In this document: positions 15,882 to 25,805 of the stretch, in pieces
How the letters are laid out: the number at the start of each line of letters is the position of its first letter
Position numbering within the stretch: the first letter of the stretch is position 1
NCBI RefSeq assembly: GCF_013304445.1
Contig: NZ_JAAITA010000012.1
Location: 1-64,000 of the forward strand
Direction: 5' to 3'
Source of the DNA: Blautia hansenii
GTDB lineage: Bacteria; Bacillota; Clostridia; Lachnospirales; Lachnospiraceae
DNA: 64,000 nucleotides
Notes under the pieces: model-generated
Told to the model about the DNA's origin: nothing
Database searches by the model: none
What the model saw: the letters and a program-made list of their open reading frames with translations, nothing else
Translations under genes and position numbers: made by a program

Positions 15882-16892
15882 CTATTCCCAGGCGCTTTCC
15901 CAGGATTCTATTTTTTTATCTCTTACCATAAGTTCTCTCACTGCTTCTGCAGGATTTTTTCCCTCAAACAGCACTTTGTTTACCTGATGGATAATCGGCA
16001 TTTCCACCTGGTACTTCTGGGAGAGTTCCAGCCCCGCCTTTGCAGAATAAACGCCTTCTACCACCATGTTTACTTCTGCCATGGCTTCTTCCACGGTCTT
16101 TCCCTGTCCCATGAGAAAACCGGCTTTCCGATTGCGGCTGTGGCGGCTGGCGCAGGTTACAATCAAATCCCCGATACCGGACAGCCCGTAAAAGGTATCG
16201 GCTCTGGCTCCCATGGCAATTCCCAGACGGGAAATTTCCGCAATCCCCCGGGTGATTAAAGCCGCCTTGGTATTGTCACCGTATCCCAGTCCATCTGCCG
16301 TTCCCGCTGCCAGGGCAATGACATTTTTCAGCGCTCCGCCCAGCTCAATACCCAGAATATCAGGACTGATGTATACCCGAAAAATAGGATTCATAAAAAT
16401 ATTCTGCAGATATTCTGCAATTTCCCGTTTCTTTGCACCTACTACACAGGTGGTAGGCAATCCCCGGCTCACTTCTTCTGCGTGGCTGGGTCCGGAGAGA
16501 ACGCAGGCCTGGGCACCGGGAATCTCTTCTTCTATCATATCCGTCAGCGTGGTGAGTGTATGGGCTTCAATGCCCTTTGCCACATTGACAATGAGTTGTC
16601 CCTGTTTGATATAAGGACACATGCGCCGCGCCGTACTCCGCACAGCTACAGAAGGCACAGCAAGCACCAGCACATCCCGGCCTGTCAAAGCCCTCTCAAA
16701 ATCAGCGGTAATTTCCAGTTCTTCCGGAAGGGTGACTCCCGGGAGTTTTGCCTCATGCTCCCGCTTATTGGCAAGTTCTTCTGCCTGCTCCTGTCTGTGA
16801 GACCACAGAATCGTTTCATGACCATTTTGGGTCAGCAAGACAGCAAGGGCTGTCCCCCAGCTTCCTGCTCCAAGTACACTTACTTTTGCCAA
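15882..16892 (-). CDS. gpsA: Glycerol-3-phosphate dehydrogenase [NAD(P)+]
   Basis: Makes sn-glycerol-3-phosphate from dihydroxyacetone phosphate for phospholipid synthesis. N-terminal Rossmann motif VLGAGSWGTALA, then GPSHAEEV and the catalytic lysine region ELGGALKNVIALAAG are standard. I place the start at the TTG at 16892 (protein begins MAKVSVLGAG, as in relatives), seven bases after GAGG; a GTG three codons earlier overlaps the site. Length about 336, normal. It follows plsY, which uses its product, with a five-base gap. Confidence 0.93.
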   Translation of the reverse strand: MAKVSVLGAGSWGTALAVLLTQNGHETILWSHRQEQAEELANKREHEAKLPGVTLPEELEITADFERALTGRDVLVLAVPSVAVRSTARRMCPYIKQGQLIVNVAKGIEAHTLTTLTDMIEEEIPGAQACVLSGPSHAEEVSRGLPTTCVVGAKKREIAEYLQNIFMNPIFRVYISPDILGIELGGALKNVIALAAGTADGLGYGDNTKAALITRGIAEISRLGIAMGARADTFYGLSGIGDLIVTCASRHSRNRKAGFLMGQGKTVEEAMAEVNMVVEGVYSAKAGLELSQKYQVEMPIIHQVNKVLFEGKNPAEAVRELMVRDKKIESWESAWE

Positions 16893-16897
16893 AGCAT

Positions 16898-17542
16898 TCA
16901 CCTCTTTTTTCCAAGAAAAATTTTGTTTTCATTTCCGTGAAGCAGACGCACAATATTCTGTCTGTGTCTCCAGTATGCCAAAAGCATAAGTCCTGCCGCT
17001 ACAACATACATTTCGTAAAGCGCCCTCTGCGTACAGTCATAAGTTCCCATCTGTCCAAACACAATCAAGGCAATGACAAATCCCAGATAGGCCAGCAGGG
17101 AGCCCAGGGACACATAATGGGTCAGGAAAAACGCACCGAAAAACAGCACCGCACAAACCAGAAACAGTCTCCAGTCAAGAGCCAGCAAAAGTCCCACAGA
17201 AGCCGCAATTCCTTTCCCCCCTTTAAAGTTCAGATAAAAAGGAAAGTTATGTCCCAGAATACAGCCAGCTCCCGCATACAGCTCCAGCAAAAGCAAATCA
17301 CTGCCTCCGTGAGAGGCAAAAATCAGACGGATAATCCAGATAGCCGCTACACACTTTAGACAGTCTCCCAGAAGCGTCAGCGCCCCCGCCTTCTTTCCCA
17401 GTGTCCGAAGGGCATTGGTGCTTCCCGCATTGCCGCTGCCGTGTTCCCGGATATCAATCCCCTGCTTTTTTCCATAGATATAAGACGTCTGAAACAGTCC
17501 GCATACATATCCCACTGCCAGACAAATCATTCGCACCAACAT
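16898..17542 (-). CDS. plsY: Glycerol-3-phosphate acyltransferase PlsY
   Basis: Integral membrane enzyme that moves an acyl group from acyl-phosphate to glycerol-3-phosphate. The 214-residue protein has five to six hydrophobic helices and the conserved SGNAGSTNALRTLGKKAG segment (residues 37-54) and GHNFPFYLNFKGGKG loop. A GGAG site lies 11 bases before the ATG. It lies between der (six-base gap) and gpsA, a common Firmicutes arrangement. Confidence 0.94.
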   Translation of the reverse strand: MLVRMICLAVGYVCGLFQTSYIYGKKQGIDIREHGSGNAGSTNALRTLGKKAGALTLLGDCLKCVAAIWIIRLIFASHGGSDLLLLELYAGAGCILGHNFPFYLNFKGGKGIAASVGLLLALDWRLFLVCAVLFFGAFFLTHYVSLGSLLAYLGFVIALIVFGQMGTYDCTQRALYEMYVVAAGLMLLAYWRHRQNIVRLLHGNENKIFLGKKR

Positions 17543-17548
17543 TTCTTT

Positions 17549-18874
17549 TTATTCTCCTTCTTTGCGCTCGCGAATAATAAATTTCAGGGAAGTTCCTTTA
17601 AACCCAAAGGCTTCTCTGATTTTATTTTCCAGATATCTGGTATAAGAAAAATGCATTAATTCTTTGTCATTGACAAAAATAACAAAGGTCGGCGGTTTGA
17701 CAGCTACCTGTGTGGTATAGAAGATTTTCAGGCGTTTCCCCTTGTCAGACGGCGGCTGCTGCATGGCAATAGCCTCAGTGACGATTTCGTTTAACACGCC
17801 TGTCTGAATTCGCAGCGTCTGGTTTTCCAGCACCATATCAATCGTCTCAAATAATTTTGGAATTCTCTGTCCCGTCTGGGCGGAAATAAACATAATTTCT
17901 GCATACGGCATATAGGAAAGAGTCTCCCGCACTTTATTTGTAAATTTATAGATGGTTTTGTCATTTTTCTCAATGGCATCCCACTTATTTACGGCAATGA
18001 CTACACCTTTTCCCCTGTCATGGGCAATGCCGGCAATCTTCGCGTCCTGCTCTGTCACCCCCTCTGTAGCGTCTATCATCATAACCACCACATCGGCCCG
18101 TTCTACAGCAGTGACAGTACGGATAATGCTGTAACGCTCCAGTTCTTCCTTAATTTTGTTTTTCCGGCGAAGACCTGCCGTATCAATAAAAGTGTATTCT
18201 TTCCCATTGTACTCTACCAGGGTATCAATGGCATCTCTGGTAGTGCCGGCGATGTTGGAAACAATCACGCGGTCCTCTCCCAGAATTTTATTAATCAGGG
18301 AAGATTTTCCCACATTGGGTTTTCCCACTACGGCAATTTTCGGAATGTCGCTCTCCTCTTCCTCTCCTGCGTGTTCATCAAAATGGGCCACTACTTTTTC
18401 CAGCATATCTCCCAGCCCCAGCATGGAAGCTGCGGAAATCGGCACCGGTTCTCCAATACCCAGATTATAAAATTCATAAGTATCCATCATAAACTTCTGA
18501 AAACTGTCCACTTTGTTGACTACCAGCACTACAGGTTTATTGCTTCTTCTGAGCATGTCTGCCACCTTGGCGTCTGCATCTACCAGTCCCTGTTTTACAT
18601 CTGTCATGAAAACAATCACATCTGCGGTGTCAATGGCAATCTGTGCCTGTTCCCGCATTTGAGATAGAATAACATCCTTGCTTTCCGGCTCAATACCACC
18701 GGTATCTATCATGGTAAAAGTCTTGTCCAGCCAGGTCACTTCTGCATAAATCCGGTCTCTGGTCACACCTGGGGTATCCTTTACAATAGAAATCCGCTCT
18801 CCTGCCAGTGCATTAAACAGCGTGGATTTTCCTACATTAGGTCTGCCAACAATTGCTACTATCGGTTTGCTCAT
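17549..18874 (-). CDS. der: Ribosome biogenesis GTPase Der (EngA)
   Basis: Two tandem GTPase domains followed by a KH-like C-terminal domain, needed for 50S subunit maturation. Domain 1 has GRPNVGKST (about residues 10-18) and DTGG; domain 2 has GKPNVGKSS (about 184-192), DTAGLRRK and NKWD. Length 441 is typical. The start overlaps the end of the upstream DUF512 gene by 38 bp, with AAGGAG eight bases before the ATG, indicating coupled translation. Confidence 0.97.
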   Translation of the reverse strand: MSKPIVAIVGRPNVGKSTLFNALAGERISIVKDTPGVTRDRIYAEVTWLDKTFTMIDTGGIEPESKDVILSQMREQAQIAIDTADVIVFMTDVKQGLVDADAKVADMLRRSNKPVVLVVNKVDSFQKFMMDTYEFYNLGIGEPVPISAASMLGLGDMLEKVVAHFDEHAGEEEESDIPKIAVVGKPNVGKSSLINKILGEDRVIVSNIAGTTRDAIDTLVEYNGKEYTFIDTAGLRRKNKIKEELERYSIIRTVTAVERADVVVMMIDATEGVTEQDAKIAGIAHDRGKGVVIAVNKWDAIEKNDKTIYKFTNKVRETLSYMPYAEIMFISAQTGQRIPKLFETIDMVLENQTLRIQTGVLNEIVTEAIAMQQPPSDKGKRLKIFYTTQVAVKPPTFVIFVNDKELMHFSYTRYLENKIREAFGFKGTSLKFIIRERKEGE

Positions 18875-20219
18875 ACATTTGTCTCCTTTTCTGTGTTCTT
18901 TCTGTTTCCTGTTCCAAAACTGCGGCCACGAAATCTGCGCCGCTCTCTTCTACAATTTTTACAGGAACTCCCAATTCCTGCTCAATATCCCCTACGGTCT
19001 TATCATCCAGAAAAACCTCTTCCCCGCTTCTTAAAAGATTACAGGGCAGAAGCAGATACTCTCCCAGTTCTTTTCCCCTTAGCTGAGCCGTAATGTCCTG
19101 TCCCGTAAGAAGACCGGATACCGTAATTTTTTCTCCAAAAAAGTCATTTCGTATTTCATACCCTTTTATCTCCATTCCCGGATACTTTTTCTGAATCTCC
19201 CGGGCATACCGCGCGATATAAGGGTAAGCCAGACGTCCTGTGGCAAAAGAAACCGTTCTCTGCCGCCCGTCTCCGTCTCTGGCTTCCAGCGCCTCCTGCA
19301 CTTCTTCCTCCAGAAGCCTAAGCATGCCCACACCGTTTTCCAGCTGCAGATACCCGTCATAGCGGTCTGCTTCCGGCAGTTCTCTTTCTGCCAGCAGATA
19401 CCACTCATCACTGGCATGCACAAAGTGCAGCCCATACTGAGGGAAAAGCTTCGTCTGCCACGCTTCAATGGTATCTATCACCTGCTCTGCATCTTCTTTT
19501 GTGAAGGGCTCTAAAGGATAGAGTCCGTCTCTGTACTTACTCAGTCCCACAGGGACCACAGAAACGCTCTTTAAATGGGGCAGATATTTCGCAAGGTCCG
19601 AAATACTGCGCTCCAGTTCTTCCCCGTCATTTAAGCCCCTGCACAGAACAATCTGTCCATTCATTTCAATACCTGCTTCAAAAAGCCGCTGCACTTTTGG
19701 AAAAATATCTCCCGCAAAGCGATTGTGCAGCATTTTGCAGCGAAGCTGGGGATTGGTGGTTTGAAAAGAAATATTAATAGGAGCCAAATGATAGTGGATA
19801 ATCCGGTCAATATCATGGTCGCTCATATTGGTCAGCGTCACATAATTTCCCTGAAGAAAAGACAGGCGGGAATCGTCATCTTTAAAATAGAGAGTTTCCC
19901 GCATACCCGGAGGCATCTGGTCAATAAAGCAGAACACACACTTGTTTCTGCAGGAACGGTATTCGTCCATCAGACTGTTTTCAAATTCCAGTCCCAAATC
20001 CTCCTCAAACTCTTTCTCTACTTCCAGCTCCCACTCTTCTCCGTCTGGTTTGCGCACCAGAAGTTCTATATATTCGTCATTTACCAGGTAATGGTAATCA
20101 AACACATCTTCTATTGTTTCCCCGTTAATGGAGAGCAGCTCATCTCCCGGCTGCAGTTCCAGTTCCCAGGCAATACTTCCTTCCTTTACCCGGCTGATTT
20201 TATGTCGGCAATCTTTCAT
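18837..20219 (-). CDS. DUF512 protein: PDZ plus radical-SAM-like Fe-S protein
   Basis: A 460-residue protein of unknown exact function. N-terminal PDZ-like region (residues 8-65, with [17 protein letters not shown]), then a CX3CX2C cluster motif C90-C94-C97 in [14 protein letters not shown], a radical-SAM-like barrel, and a C-terminal DUF512 region. The family is often found next to der, as here. A GGAGG site precedes the ATG. It opens the operon to der, plsY and gpsA. The enzymatic reaction is not known to me. Confidence 0.88.
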   Translation of the reverse strand: MKDCRHKISRVKEGSIAWELELQPGDELLSINGETIEDVFDYHYLVNDEYIELLVRKPDGEEWELEVEKEFEEDLGLEFENSLMDEYRSCRNKCVFCFIDQMPPGMRETLYFKDDDSRLSFLQGNYVTLTNMSDHDIDRIIHYHLAPINISFQTTNPQLRCKMLHNRFAGDIFPKVQRLFEAGIEMNGQIVLCRGLNDGEELERSISDLAKYLPHLKSVSVVPVGLSKYRDGLYPLEPFTKEDAEQVIDTIEAWQTKLFPQYGLHFVHASDEWYLLAERELPEADRYDGYLQLENGVGMLRLLEEEVQEALEARDGDGRQRTVSFATGRLAYPYIARYAREIQKKYPGMEIKGYEIRNDFFGEKITVSGLLTGQDITAQLRGKELGEYLLLPCNLLRSGEEVFLDDKTVGDIEQELGVPVKIVEESGADFVAAVLEQETERTQKRRQMYEQTDSSNCWQT

Positions 20220-20251
20220 TTTCTTCCTCCTGCAAATGCCCGTTATTTCTT

Positions 20252-20280
20252 ATAATACCAACATTACAGAAAAAAAGCAA
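20252..20280 (-). promoter_or_regulatory. Promoter of the DUF512-der-plsY-gpsA operon
   Basis: TTGCTT and TATTAT with a 17-base spacer on the minus strand, ending about 32 bases before the DUF512 start. It is back to back with the prs-like promoter at 20291-20319. Confidence 0.6.
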
Positions 20281-20290
20281 TAAGTTTTCC

Positions 20291-20319
20291 TTGACGGTTG
20301 TACTTGTCGAATGTTATAA
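20291..20319 (+). promoter_or_regulatory. Promoter of the PRPP synthase gene
   Basis: TTGACG and TTATAA with a 17-base spacer (or TATAAC with 18), about 64 bases before the ATG. Confidence 0.6.
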
Positions 20320-20382
20320 CTTATTGTGTAATTGTGTTTTATTCTATCAAATTATGTTAAAAAACCGAAAATGGAGGTCACT

Positions 20383-21546
20383 ATGGTTAATATCAGTTTG
20401 CTGGAAAAGTCCATTCCCGTAGCGCCTATTAAGATTGCCGCTTTGGAAAGCTGCTCTCATCTGGCTGCTCAGGTGGATGCTCATCTGGTACAGTTTCGTA
20501 AAGAATTAGATTCCCACAATCAGTCAGGTCTGAATTTCCGTGGGTATGCTGAGAACACCTTTTTAGTTGATTGCAAATGCCCGCGTTTTGGCTCTGGAGA
20601 AGCCAAGGGTGTGATGAATGAATCCATCCGCGGCGCGGATATGTTCGTTATGGTAGACGTGTGCAACCACAGCTTAACTTACAATATGTGCGGTCATGTA
20701 AACCACATGTCACCGGACGACCATTATCAGGATTTAAAGCGAATTATCGCTACGGCAGCAGGAAAAGCTCACCGCATTAATGTGATTATGCCTTTCCTGT
20801 ATGAGAGCCGCCAGCACAAGAGAAGCAAAAGAGAATCTCTGGACTGTGCTTTAGCTCTGCAGGAACTGGTGGGTATGGGTGTATCCAACATCATCACTTT
20901 TGACGCCCATGATCCCCGTATGCAGAATGCGATTCCGCTGTCCGGTTTTGATAACTTTATGCCTACTTACCAGTTCTTAAAGACATTATGTGCTTCTATT
21001 GATGACTTTAAGATTGACAATGAACATCTGATGATTATCAGCCCGGATGAAGGCGCCATGCAAAGAGCCGTGTACTTCTCCAATATTCTGGGCGTGGATA
21101 TGGGTATGTTCTACAAACGCCGGGACTACTCCACGGTAGTAAACGGCAGAAACCCCATTGTTGCTCATGAATTCCTGGGAGATTCTGTGGAGGGCAAAGA
21201 CGTCATTGTCATCGACGATATGATTTCCTCCGGCGAAAGTATGTTAGACGTAGCCAAAAAGTTAAAAGACCGCAAGGCAAAACGCGTCATTGTATGCACA
21301 ACTTTCGGATTGTTCACAGACGGTCTGGAAAAATTCGATGAGTATTATGAAAACGAATATATTTATCGTGTTATCACCACCAACTTGAACTACCGGAATC
21401 CGGAACTCTTAAAACGTCCGTATTATCTGGAAGCTGACATGAGCAAATATCTGGCAAGTATCATGGATATTTTAAACCATGACCTGTCTGTGGAAAAAGT
21501 CCGCAGCACCACTGATAAAATCAACCGTCTGTTAAACAGATATTAA
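20383..21546 (+). CDS. prs: Ribose-phosphate pyrophosphokinase, long divergent form
   Basis: Makes PRPP from ribose-5-phosphate and ATP. At 387 residues it is longer than the usual ~315 and diverges in the catalytic flexible loop: MPFLYESRQHKRSKRESL replaces the common Y-x-RQDRK form. The PRPP-binding loop is present as VIVIDDMISSGESM (canonical DDMIDTAGT), and FDAHD matches the conserved DLH region. Start at 20383 has ATGGAGGTC eight bases upstream; the in-frame ATG 17 codons earlier lacks a site. Single gene between a promoter and a bidirectional terminator. Activity is likely, but kinetics or substrate could differ from the housekeeping enzyme. Confidence 0.85.
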   Translation: MVNISLLEKSIPVAPIKIAALESCSHLAAQVDAHLVQFRKELDSHNQSGLNFRGYAENTFLVDCKCPRFGSGEAKGVMNESIRGADMFVMVDVCNHSLTYNMCGHVNHMSPDDHYQDLKRIIATAAGKAHRINVIMPFLYESRQHKRSKRESLDCALALQELVGMGVSNIITFDAHDPRMQNAIPLSGFDNFMPTYQFLKTLCASIDDFKIDNEHLMIISPDEGAMQRAVYFSNILGVDMGMFYKRRDYSTVVNGRNPIVAHEFLGDSVEGKDVIVIDDMISSGESMLDVAKKLKDRKAKRVIVCTTFGLFTDGLEKFDEYYENEYIYRVITTNLNYRNPELLKRPYYLEADMSKYLASIMDILNHDLSVEKVRSTTDKINRLLNRY

Positions 21547-21550
21547 AGTA

Positions 21551-21580
21551 AAAAAAGAAGGCCATCGGCCTTCTTTTTTT
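21551..21580. terminator. Bidirectional terminator
   Basis: AAGAAGGCC-atc-GGCCTTCTTTTTTT, a short GC stem flanked by A- and T-runs, serving the PRPP synthase gene on plus and the 3D-domain gene on minus. Confidence 0.95.
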
Positions 21581-21590
21581 ATGTATGATT

Positions 21591-22829
21591 TTAGTTTATC
21601 TGATAAACATCAGCAGAACCCCTTCCGAACTGCAAGGCTTCTTCATGACTGTTGAAGAAAATATCCACATGTCCGTATGGAACTCCCCTGTCCTCAACGG
21701 TATACACGTTGCCATTAATCAACAGCTTGGTTCCAAATGGAACACCGCCCATGGCAATCGTTCTTCCCTGTACCGGTGTAGTTCCACTGGCTGTCAGTCC
21801 GCTGGAATGACCTCCGCACTTCTCACAGTTACAGTAACCTGTCAGTGTAAATTTCCCCAGATATTTTCCCTGGGAATTGTCCTGCTGGGACTCATTCTGA
21901 CTGTCTTCCTGCTGGACAGGCGGTGTAGTGCTTTCCTCCTGCTGCGACTGGGAATTCTGATTCTGGCTGTTATCCTGAGATTCCGGCGCGCTTGGCTGTG
22001 CTGTCTCTTGTGAGACGCCGGAATTATTCTGGGATGAAGCAGAATTCTGTTCCTGTTTTTCAGCCAGAATCTGTGCAGCCTCTTCATCTTTTTGCTGCTT
22101 AATCAGATTATCAATGGTATTTTTCTGACTTTCGATTTTGCTGAGCAGTGCTTTCGCACTGGTCTGTTCTGCGGAAATCTGGCTTTCGTAGGTTTCAATC
22201 TGACCTCTGGTGCTTTTTACCACGGCTGTAATTTCATCCTGCTTGTCCAAGCTTTCCTGTTTCAGGTTTTCCAGTTCTTCCTGTTCCTTTTTAATGCTTT
22301 CTTCTTTTTCCTTGATTTCTTCTGTGGTTTCTTTGTACTCTTCCAGCATCCTGCGGTCATACTTTGTCATTTCCGTCATATTTTCCGCCTGACTTAAAAA
22401 GTCTGTAAAGCTGTCAGCTTCCAACAAAAGTGTCATATAGGAATTGTCTGAGTTTTCATACATGTACTGGATACGAAGCTTCATGCTGTCATACTGCTCT
22501 TTTTCTTTTTCCTGAGCCTTTGCCAGTTCCTTCTCGAGCTTTTCCAGTTCTGTCTGTTTCTCCTCTGACTGAGTCTGAATCTCCTGTAAATTCTCCCCTA
22601 ATTCACTAAGCTGTTGATTCAACTCTTTCAAGTACCCTTCTAAATCGTTTTTCTTGGATTCCAAGCTATCGATTCTCCCCTGGGCATTGTCTAACTGTTT
22701 CTGGTTTTCCTGCTGCGTATTCTGTGCTGCTGAAATCTTTTTCTGAGTAGCAGAACCGTAACAAGGGGCCGCAACCAGGCTGGTCGCTAACAGACCCAAA
22801 AGCAGGCTTGTACTTGTTTTTTTCTTCAT
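21591..22829 (-). CDS. Secreted coiled-coil protein with C-terminal 3D domain (putative cell-wall hydrolase/factor)
   Basis: A 412-residue exported protein. Residues 1-25 form a signal peptide (KKK, hydrophobic core, cleavage near CYGSA). Residues 30-235 are a long coiled coil rich in Glu, Gln and Lys, like PcsB/CwlO N-terminal domains. Residues 240-310 are a low-complexity linker rich in Gln, Ser, Asn and Pro. The C-terminus is a 3D domain: YCNCEKCGGHSSG, VPFGT and the aspartates in VEDRGVPYGHVDIFF. 3D domains are related to the MltA lytic transglycosylase fold. ATG at 22829 follows AAGGAG; a GTG seven codons earlier overlaps it. Likely acts in peptidoglycan remodelling; target unknown. Confidence 0.85.
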   Translation of the reverse strand: MKKKTSTSLLLGLLATSLVAAPCYGSATQKKISAAQNTQQENQKQLDNAQGRIDSLESKKNDLEGYLKELNQQLSELGENLQEIQTQSEEKQTELEKLEKELAKAQEKEKEQYDSMKLRIQYMYENSDNSYMTLLLEADSFTDFLSQAENMTEMTKYDRRMLEEYKETTEEIKEKEESIKKEQEELENLKQESLDKQDEITAVVKSTRGQIETYESQISAEQTSAKALLSKIESQKNTIDNLIKQQKDEEAAQILAEKQEQNSASSQNNSGVSQETAQPSAPESQDNSQNQNSQSQQEESTTPPVQQEDSQNESQQDNSQGKYLGKFTLTGYCNCEKCGGHSSGLTASGTTPVQGRTIAMGGVPFGTKLLINGNVYTVEDRGVPYGHVDIFFNSHEEALQFGRGSADVYQIN

Positions 22830-22961
22830 ATAATCAAAGCTCCTTTTCACTAACGAAACTGATTATAACACAAAAATTCAAAAAAGAACAGCATTTTTTT
22901 AACTTTTCGTAACATTTATGTAATACTACTTTATCTGTCCTGTAAATTTTATGCACTTCTC

Positions 22962-23783
22962 CTATTGATTTTTTATTCCGAGAAAGGCGCAGAGGTTTCC
23001 TCTTTTCCCCTTACTGGCCCGATGGGAAAACAGCAATTCGGGATTGCAGCAGGTGCAAAGGTCAGGAAAACTCAGATTTCGGGGACGTATCCCTGCCTCT
23101 GTCAGCACAAGTTCATTGGCACGCCACAGATTCAGCTGGTATTTTCCATTCTCTTTTTTGTAAATCAGGGTTTTGTCCTCCCGGTAAGGAGCAAATTCTG
23201 CCAGGAACTGTTCCGCTACATCCCCGCTGACCTCATAACATTTCTGACAGATGGAAGGGCCTATGGCCGCATACACGCTTTCCGGGTTGGTGCCGTACTG
23301 CTTCTCCATAACCTCCAGCGTCCTCGCTCCCATACGGCCTACGGTACCCCTCCATCCGGAATGAGACAGCCCTACGGCGCGGTTTACCGGGTCTATGAAA
23401 AACAAAGGAACACAGTCCGCATAAAAAGTAGCCAGCGTCACTCCCGGCACATTCGTAACCAGCCCGTCTACCTCTTGATAATCTTTTGGCCTTGTCACCC
23501 CTTTTCCCCGGTCTTCCTCCGTTACCACTCGTACCCTGGTGGTATGGGTCTGGTCTGCGCATACAATGCTGTCCGCAGAAAAGCCAATGGCTTCTGCTAT
23601 TCTCCGGTAATTCTCTCTCACATCCTCTTCCTTGTCTCCTCTGGTAAAACTAAGGTTCATAGAGGCATAAATCCCTTTGCTTACCCCTCCCTTTCTGGTA
23701 GAAAAGCCATGATAAAATCCCGGCAGTTCCGAAAAAGCCGGATAAGACAAAAAAAGGACACCATTTTTTTCTTGTAATTCCAT
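22962..23783 (-). CDS. pgeF: Peptidoglycan editing factor / multicopper-type purine phosphorylase-like protein (PgeF, YfiH)
   Basis: Member of the YfiH/LACC1 family: removes wrongly incorporated amino acids from muropeptide precursors and, in some members, cleaves purine nucleosides. The zinc-binding residues are visible in CADQTHTTRV, FYADCVPLFF and SHSGWRGTV, and in the C-terminal CTCCNPELLFSHR. Length about 273. The ATG at 23783 is preceded by GAGGA at seven bases; an upstream in-frame ATG at 23810 extends into yraN. Last gene of the lepB-ylqF-rnhB-yraN-pgeF run. Confidence 0.9.
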   Translation of the reverse strand: MELQEKNGVLFLSYPAFSELPGFYHGFSTRKGGVSKGIYASMNLSFTRGDKEEDVRENYRRIAEAIGFSADSIVCADQTHTTRVRVVTEEDRGKGVTRPKDYQEVDGLVTNVPGVTLATFYADCVPLFFIDPVNRAVGLSHSGWRGTVGRMGARTLEVMEKQYGTNPESVYAAIGPSICQKCYEVSGDVAEQFLAEFAPYREDKTLIYKKENGKYQLNLWRANELVLTEAGIRPRNLSFPDLCTCCNPELLFSHRASKGKRGNLCAFLGIKNQ

Positions 23784-23787
23784 ACTT

Positions 23788-24162
23788 CTATCCTCTGAAT
23801 TCAAATGCATTTTTTATGAGTGTTGTCCCTGTGGGCGTTATCCCCACCACATCAAAGCGGCAGGGTGTCTCTGTCCCATATCCGTGTCTGGCGAGATAAT
23901 ACAGGGCGGTTCTGGATATCCGCTGCTGTTTCCGAAAATCCACTGCAGAGAGGCTGTCTCCCCATCTGGCTGTACCGCGGTATTTCACTTCCACAAAGCA
24001 CAGATAACAGCCCTCTTTGGCTACAATGTCAATTTCTCCCTGCCTGCAGCTAAAATTCCGGCACAAAATCCGGTATCCCTGGTCTTTCAAGTAGCGGACA
24101 GCCTCTTCTTCATACTGAAATCCCAGCTCTCTTTTGGAGCCGTTCTCTTTTTCTCCTGTCAT
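23788..24162 (-). CDS. YraN family endonuclease-like protein (UPF0102)
   Basis: A 124-residue protein with the restriction-endonuclease-like core: GEIDIVAKEG and FVEVKYR (the D-x(n)-E-x-K pattern), and LGFQYEEEAVRYLKDQGY at the N-terminus. Its function is not well defined; a role in DNA repair or processing has been proposed for the family from the fold. It overlaps the rnhB end by 4 bp and lies just upstream of pgeF, a usual Firmicutes order. Confidence 0.92.
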   Translation of the reverse strand: MTGEKENGSKRELGFQYEEEAVRYLKDQGYRILCRNFSCRQGEIDIVAKEGCYLCFVEVKYRGTARWGDSLSAVDFRKQQRISRTALYYLARHGYGTETPCRFDVVGITPTGTTLIKNAFEFRG

Positions 24163-24926
24163 TCTTGTTCTCCCAGCACATTATGGATAAAAGAACGCCT
24201 GTGAATAGGGGTGGGACCGTATTTTTGAATGGCTTCTATATGTGCTTGGGAACCATAGCCCTTATTAGAGGCAAAACCATACTGGGGCATGATTTTATCA
24301 TATTCCCGCATAAGCCGGTCTCTGGTAACCTTTGCCACAATACTGGCCGCTGCTATGGAAATGCTTTTTGCGTCTCCCTTGATAATGGGCACCTGGGGAA
24401 TGTCAATTCCGGGAATGGTCACCGCGTCGTTTAAGAGAATCTGGGGCTTTACAGGCAGCTTGGAGACAGCTTCCCGCATGGCCTCGTAGGTTGCCTGAAG
24501 AATATTGATTTCGTCAATTCTGGCAGGCGAAGCATATCCCACTTCTGCAGCTACCGCCTTCTCCAGAATCTCTTCATACAGTTCTTCTCTTTTCTTCTCC
24601 GACAGTTGTTTGGAATCATTGATATAGAGAATCCGGCAGTCCCTGGGCAAAATAACTGCGCCTGCCACCACAGGACCTGCAAAAGGCCCTCTTCCCACTT
24701 CGTCAATACCGCAGATATATCCCAGATGACCGTACTGTTCTTCATACGCTCTCATAGCTTCTATACGCTGTTTTTCCCGCTCCAGACGCTCCAGACGTTT
24801 CTTCGCCTGCTGCAGAAGGCTCTGAACCCCTTTCCGTCCGTCTTCCTGATAAAGAGCGCAAAGCGCCGGAAGTTCCTCCTCCGGCGCTCTTTTCAGTTCT
24901 TCTTTTATTTCCTGAATACTTTTCAT
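24159..24926 (-). CDS. rnhB: Ribonuclease HII
   Basis: Removes ribonucleotides and RNA primers from DNA. The catalytic core is clear: ICGIDEVGRGPFAGPVVAGA (Asp-Glu pair near residue 75), then INDSKQLSEKKRE, and DAVTIPG. An N-terminal extension of about 65 residues, helical and rich in Lys/Arg/Glu (QAKKRLERLEREKQ), is common in Firmicutes RnhB. Total 255 residues. Gap of 14 bases from ylqF; overlaps yraN by 4 bp. Confidence 0.95.
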   Translation of the reverse strand: MKSIQEIKEELKRAPEEELPALCALYQEDGRKGVQSLLQQAKKRLERLEREKQRIEAMRAYEEQYGHLGYICGIDEVGRGPFAGPVVAGAVILPRDCRILYINDSKQLSEKKREELYEEILEKAVAAEVGYASPARIDEINILQATYEAMREAVSKLPVKPQILLNDAVTIPGIDIPQVPIIKGDAKSISIAAASIVAKVTRDRLMREYDKIMPQYGFASNKGYGSQAHIEAIQKYGPTPIHRRSFIHNVLGEQE

Positions 24927-24940
24927 TTCCTGTTTCCCCT

Positions 24941-25786
24941 CTACTGCTCTGGTCTTTCCAAAGTGATTCTTCCGATTTTTCCGTTTCGGAATTCTTCCAG
25001 AAATATGTTGGCAGCTTTTAAATAGTCCAGTTCATTTCCCTTCTGAATACACTTCCGGTTCTCCGCAATCTGTGTCAGCATAGATAAACGGTCATCGGAT
25101 TCTGTCAGTTCATATCTCTTCTCCAAAAGCCCTTTGTAAAATTCATGAAGGCATCCGAGAAGCTCCAGCGAAAGTTCTTCCAGATTCAAAATTTCATCCT
25201 TTATAGAGCCCACCATAGCCAGCTTGGCACCTACGCTCTGGTCTTCAAACTTGGGCCAGAGAATTCCGGGCGTATCCAGAAGCTCCACATTTTTATTAAT
25301 GCGAATCCACTGTTTTCCTTTGGTAACTCCCGGTTTATTTCCGGTTTTTGTGCAGGCCTTTCCTGCAAAGGCATTGATAAACGTAGATTTTCCCACATTT
25401 GGAATTCCCACTACCATAGCCCGGACAGGACGGTTTTTAATTCCTCGTTTCCGGTCTCTCTCCAGCTTTTCCTGACAGGATTCCATAATCGCAGGCAGAA
25501 CGTTTTTAATGCCTGCACCGCTTTTTGCATTGAGTTTTACCGTGTAATAGCCCTTCTCCTGAAAATACTGAGCCCACTTTTCATTTTCTCTTTCGTCCGC
25601 TAAATCCGCCTTATTTAAAAGTATGAGTCTGGCCTTATTTTTCCCCAGCTCATCGATATCAGGATTCCTGCTGGAACGAGGAATTCTGGCATCTACCACC
25701 TCAATAATCAAATCTATCAGCTTAATATTTTCCTGCATCATACGTTTGGCCTTTGTCATATGGCCGGGATACCATTGATAATTCAT
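24941..25786 (-). CDS. ylqF: Ribosome biogenesis GTPase YlqF (RbgA)
   Basis: Circularly permuted GTPase required for late 50S assembly. The order of motifs shows the permutation: G4 LLNKADL near residue 57 comes before G1 GIPNVGKSTF (about residue 128) and G3 LLDTPGILWP. N-terminal NYQWYPGHMTKAKRMM is diagnostic. 281 residues, normal. Lies between lepB and rnhB in the usual order. Confidence 0.96.
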   Translation of the reverse strand: MNYQWYPGHMTKAKRMMQENIKLIDLIIEVVDARIPRSSRNPDIDELGKNKARLILLNKADLADERENEKWAQYFQEKGYYTVKLNAKSGAGIKNVLPAIMESCQEKLERDRKRGIKNRPVRAMVVGIPNVGKSTFINAFAGKACTKTGNKPGVTKGKQWIRINKNVELLDTPGILWPKFEDQSVGAKLAMVGSIKDEILNLEELSLELLGCLHEFYKGLLEKRYELTESDDRLSMLTQIAENRKCIQKGNELDYLKAANIFLEEFRNGKIGRITLERPEQ

Positions 25787-25805
25787 ACTTATCCTCTCTT
25801 TTCTG

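Noticed and set aside
16748-17359. 203-codon plus-strand frame opposite gpsA and plsY
   Set aside because: It lies wholly antisense to two clearly functional genes and resembles no protein family.
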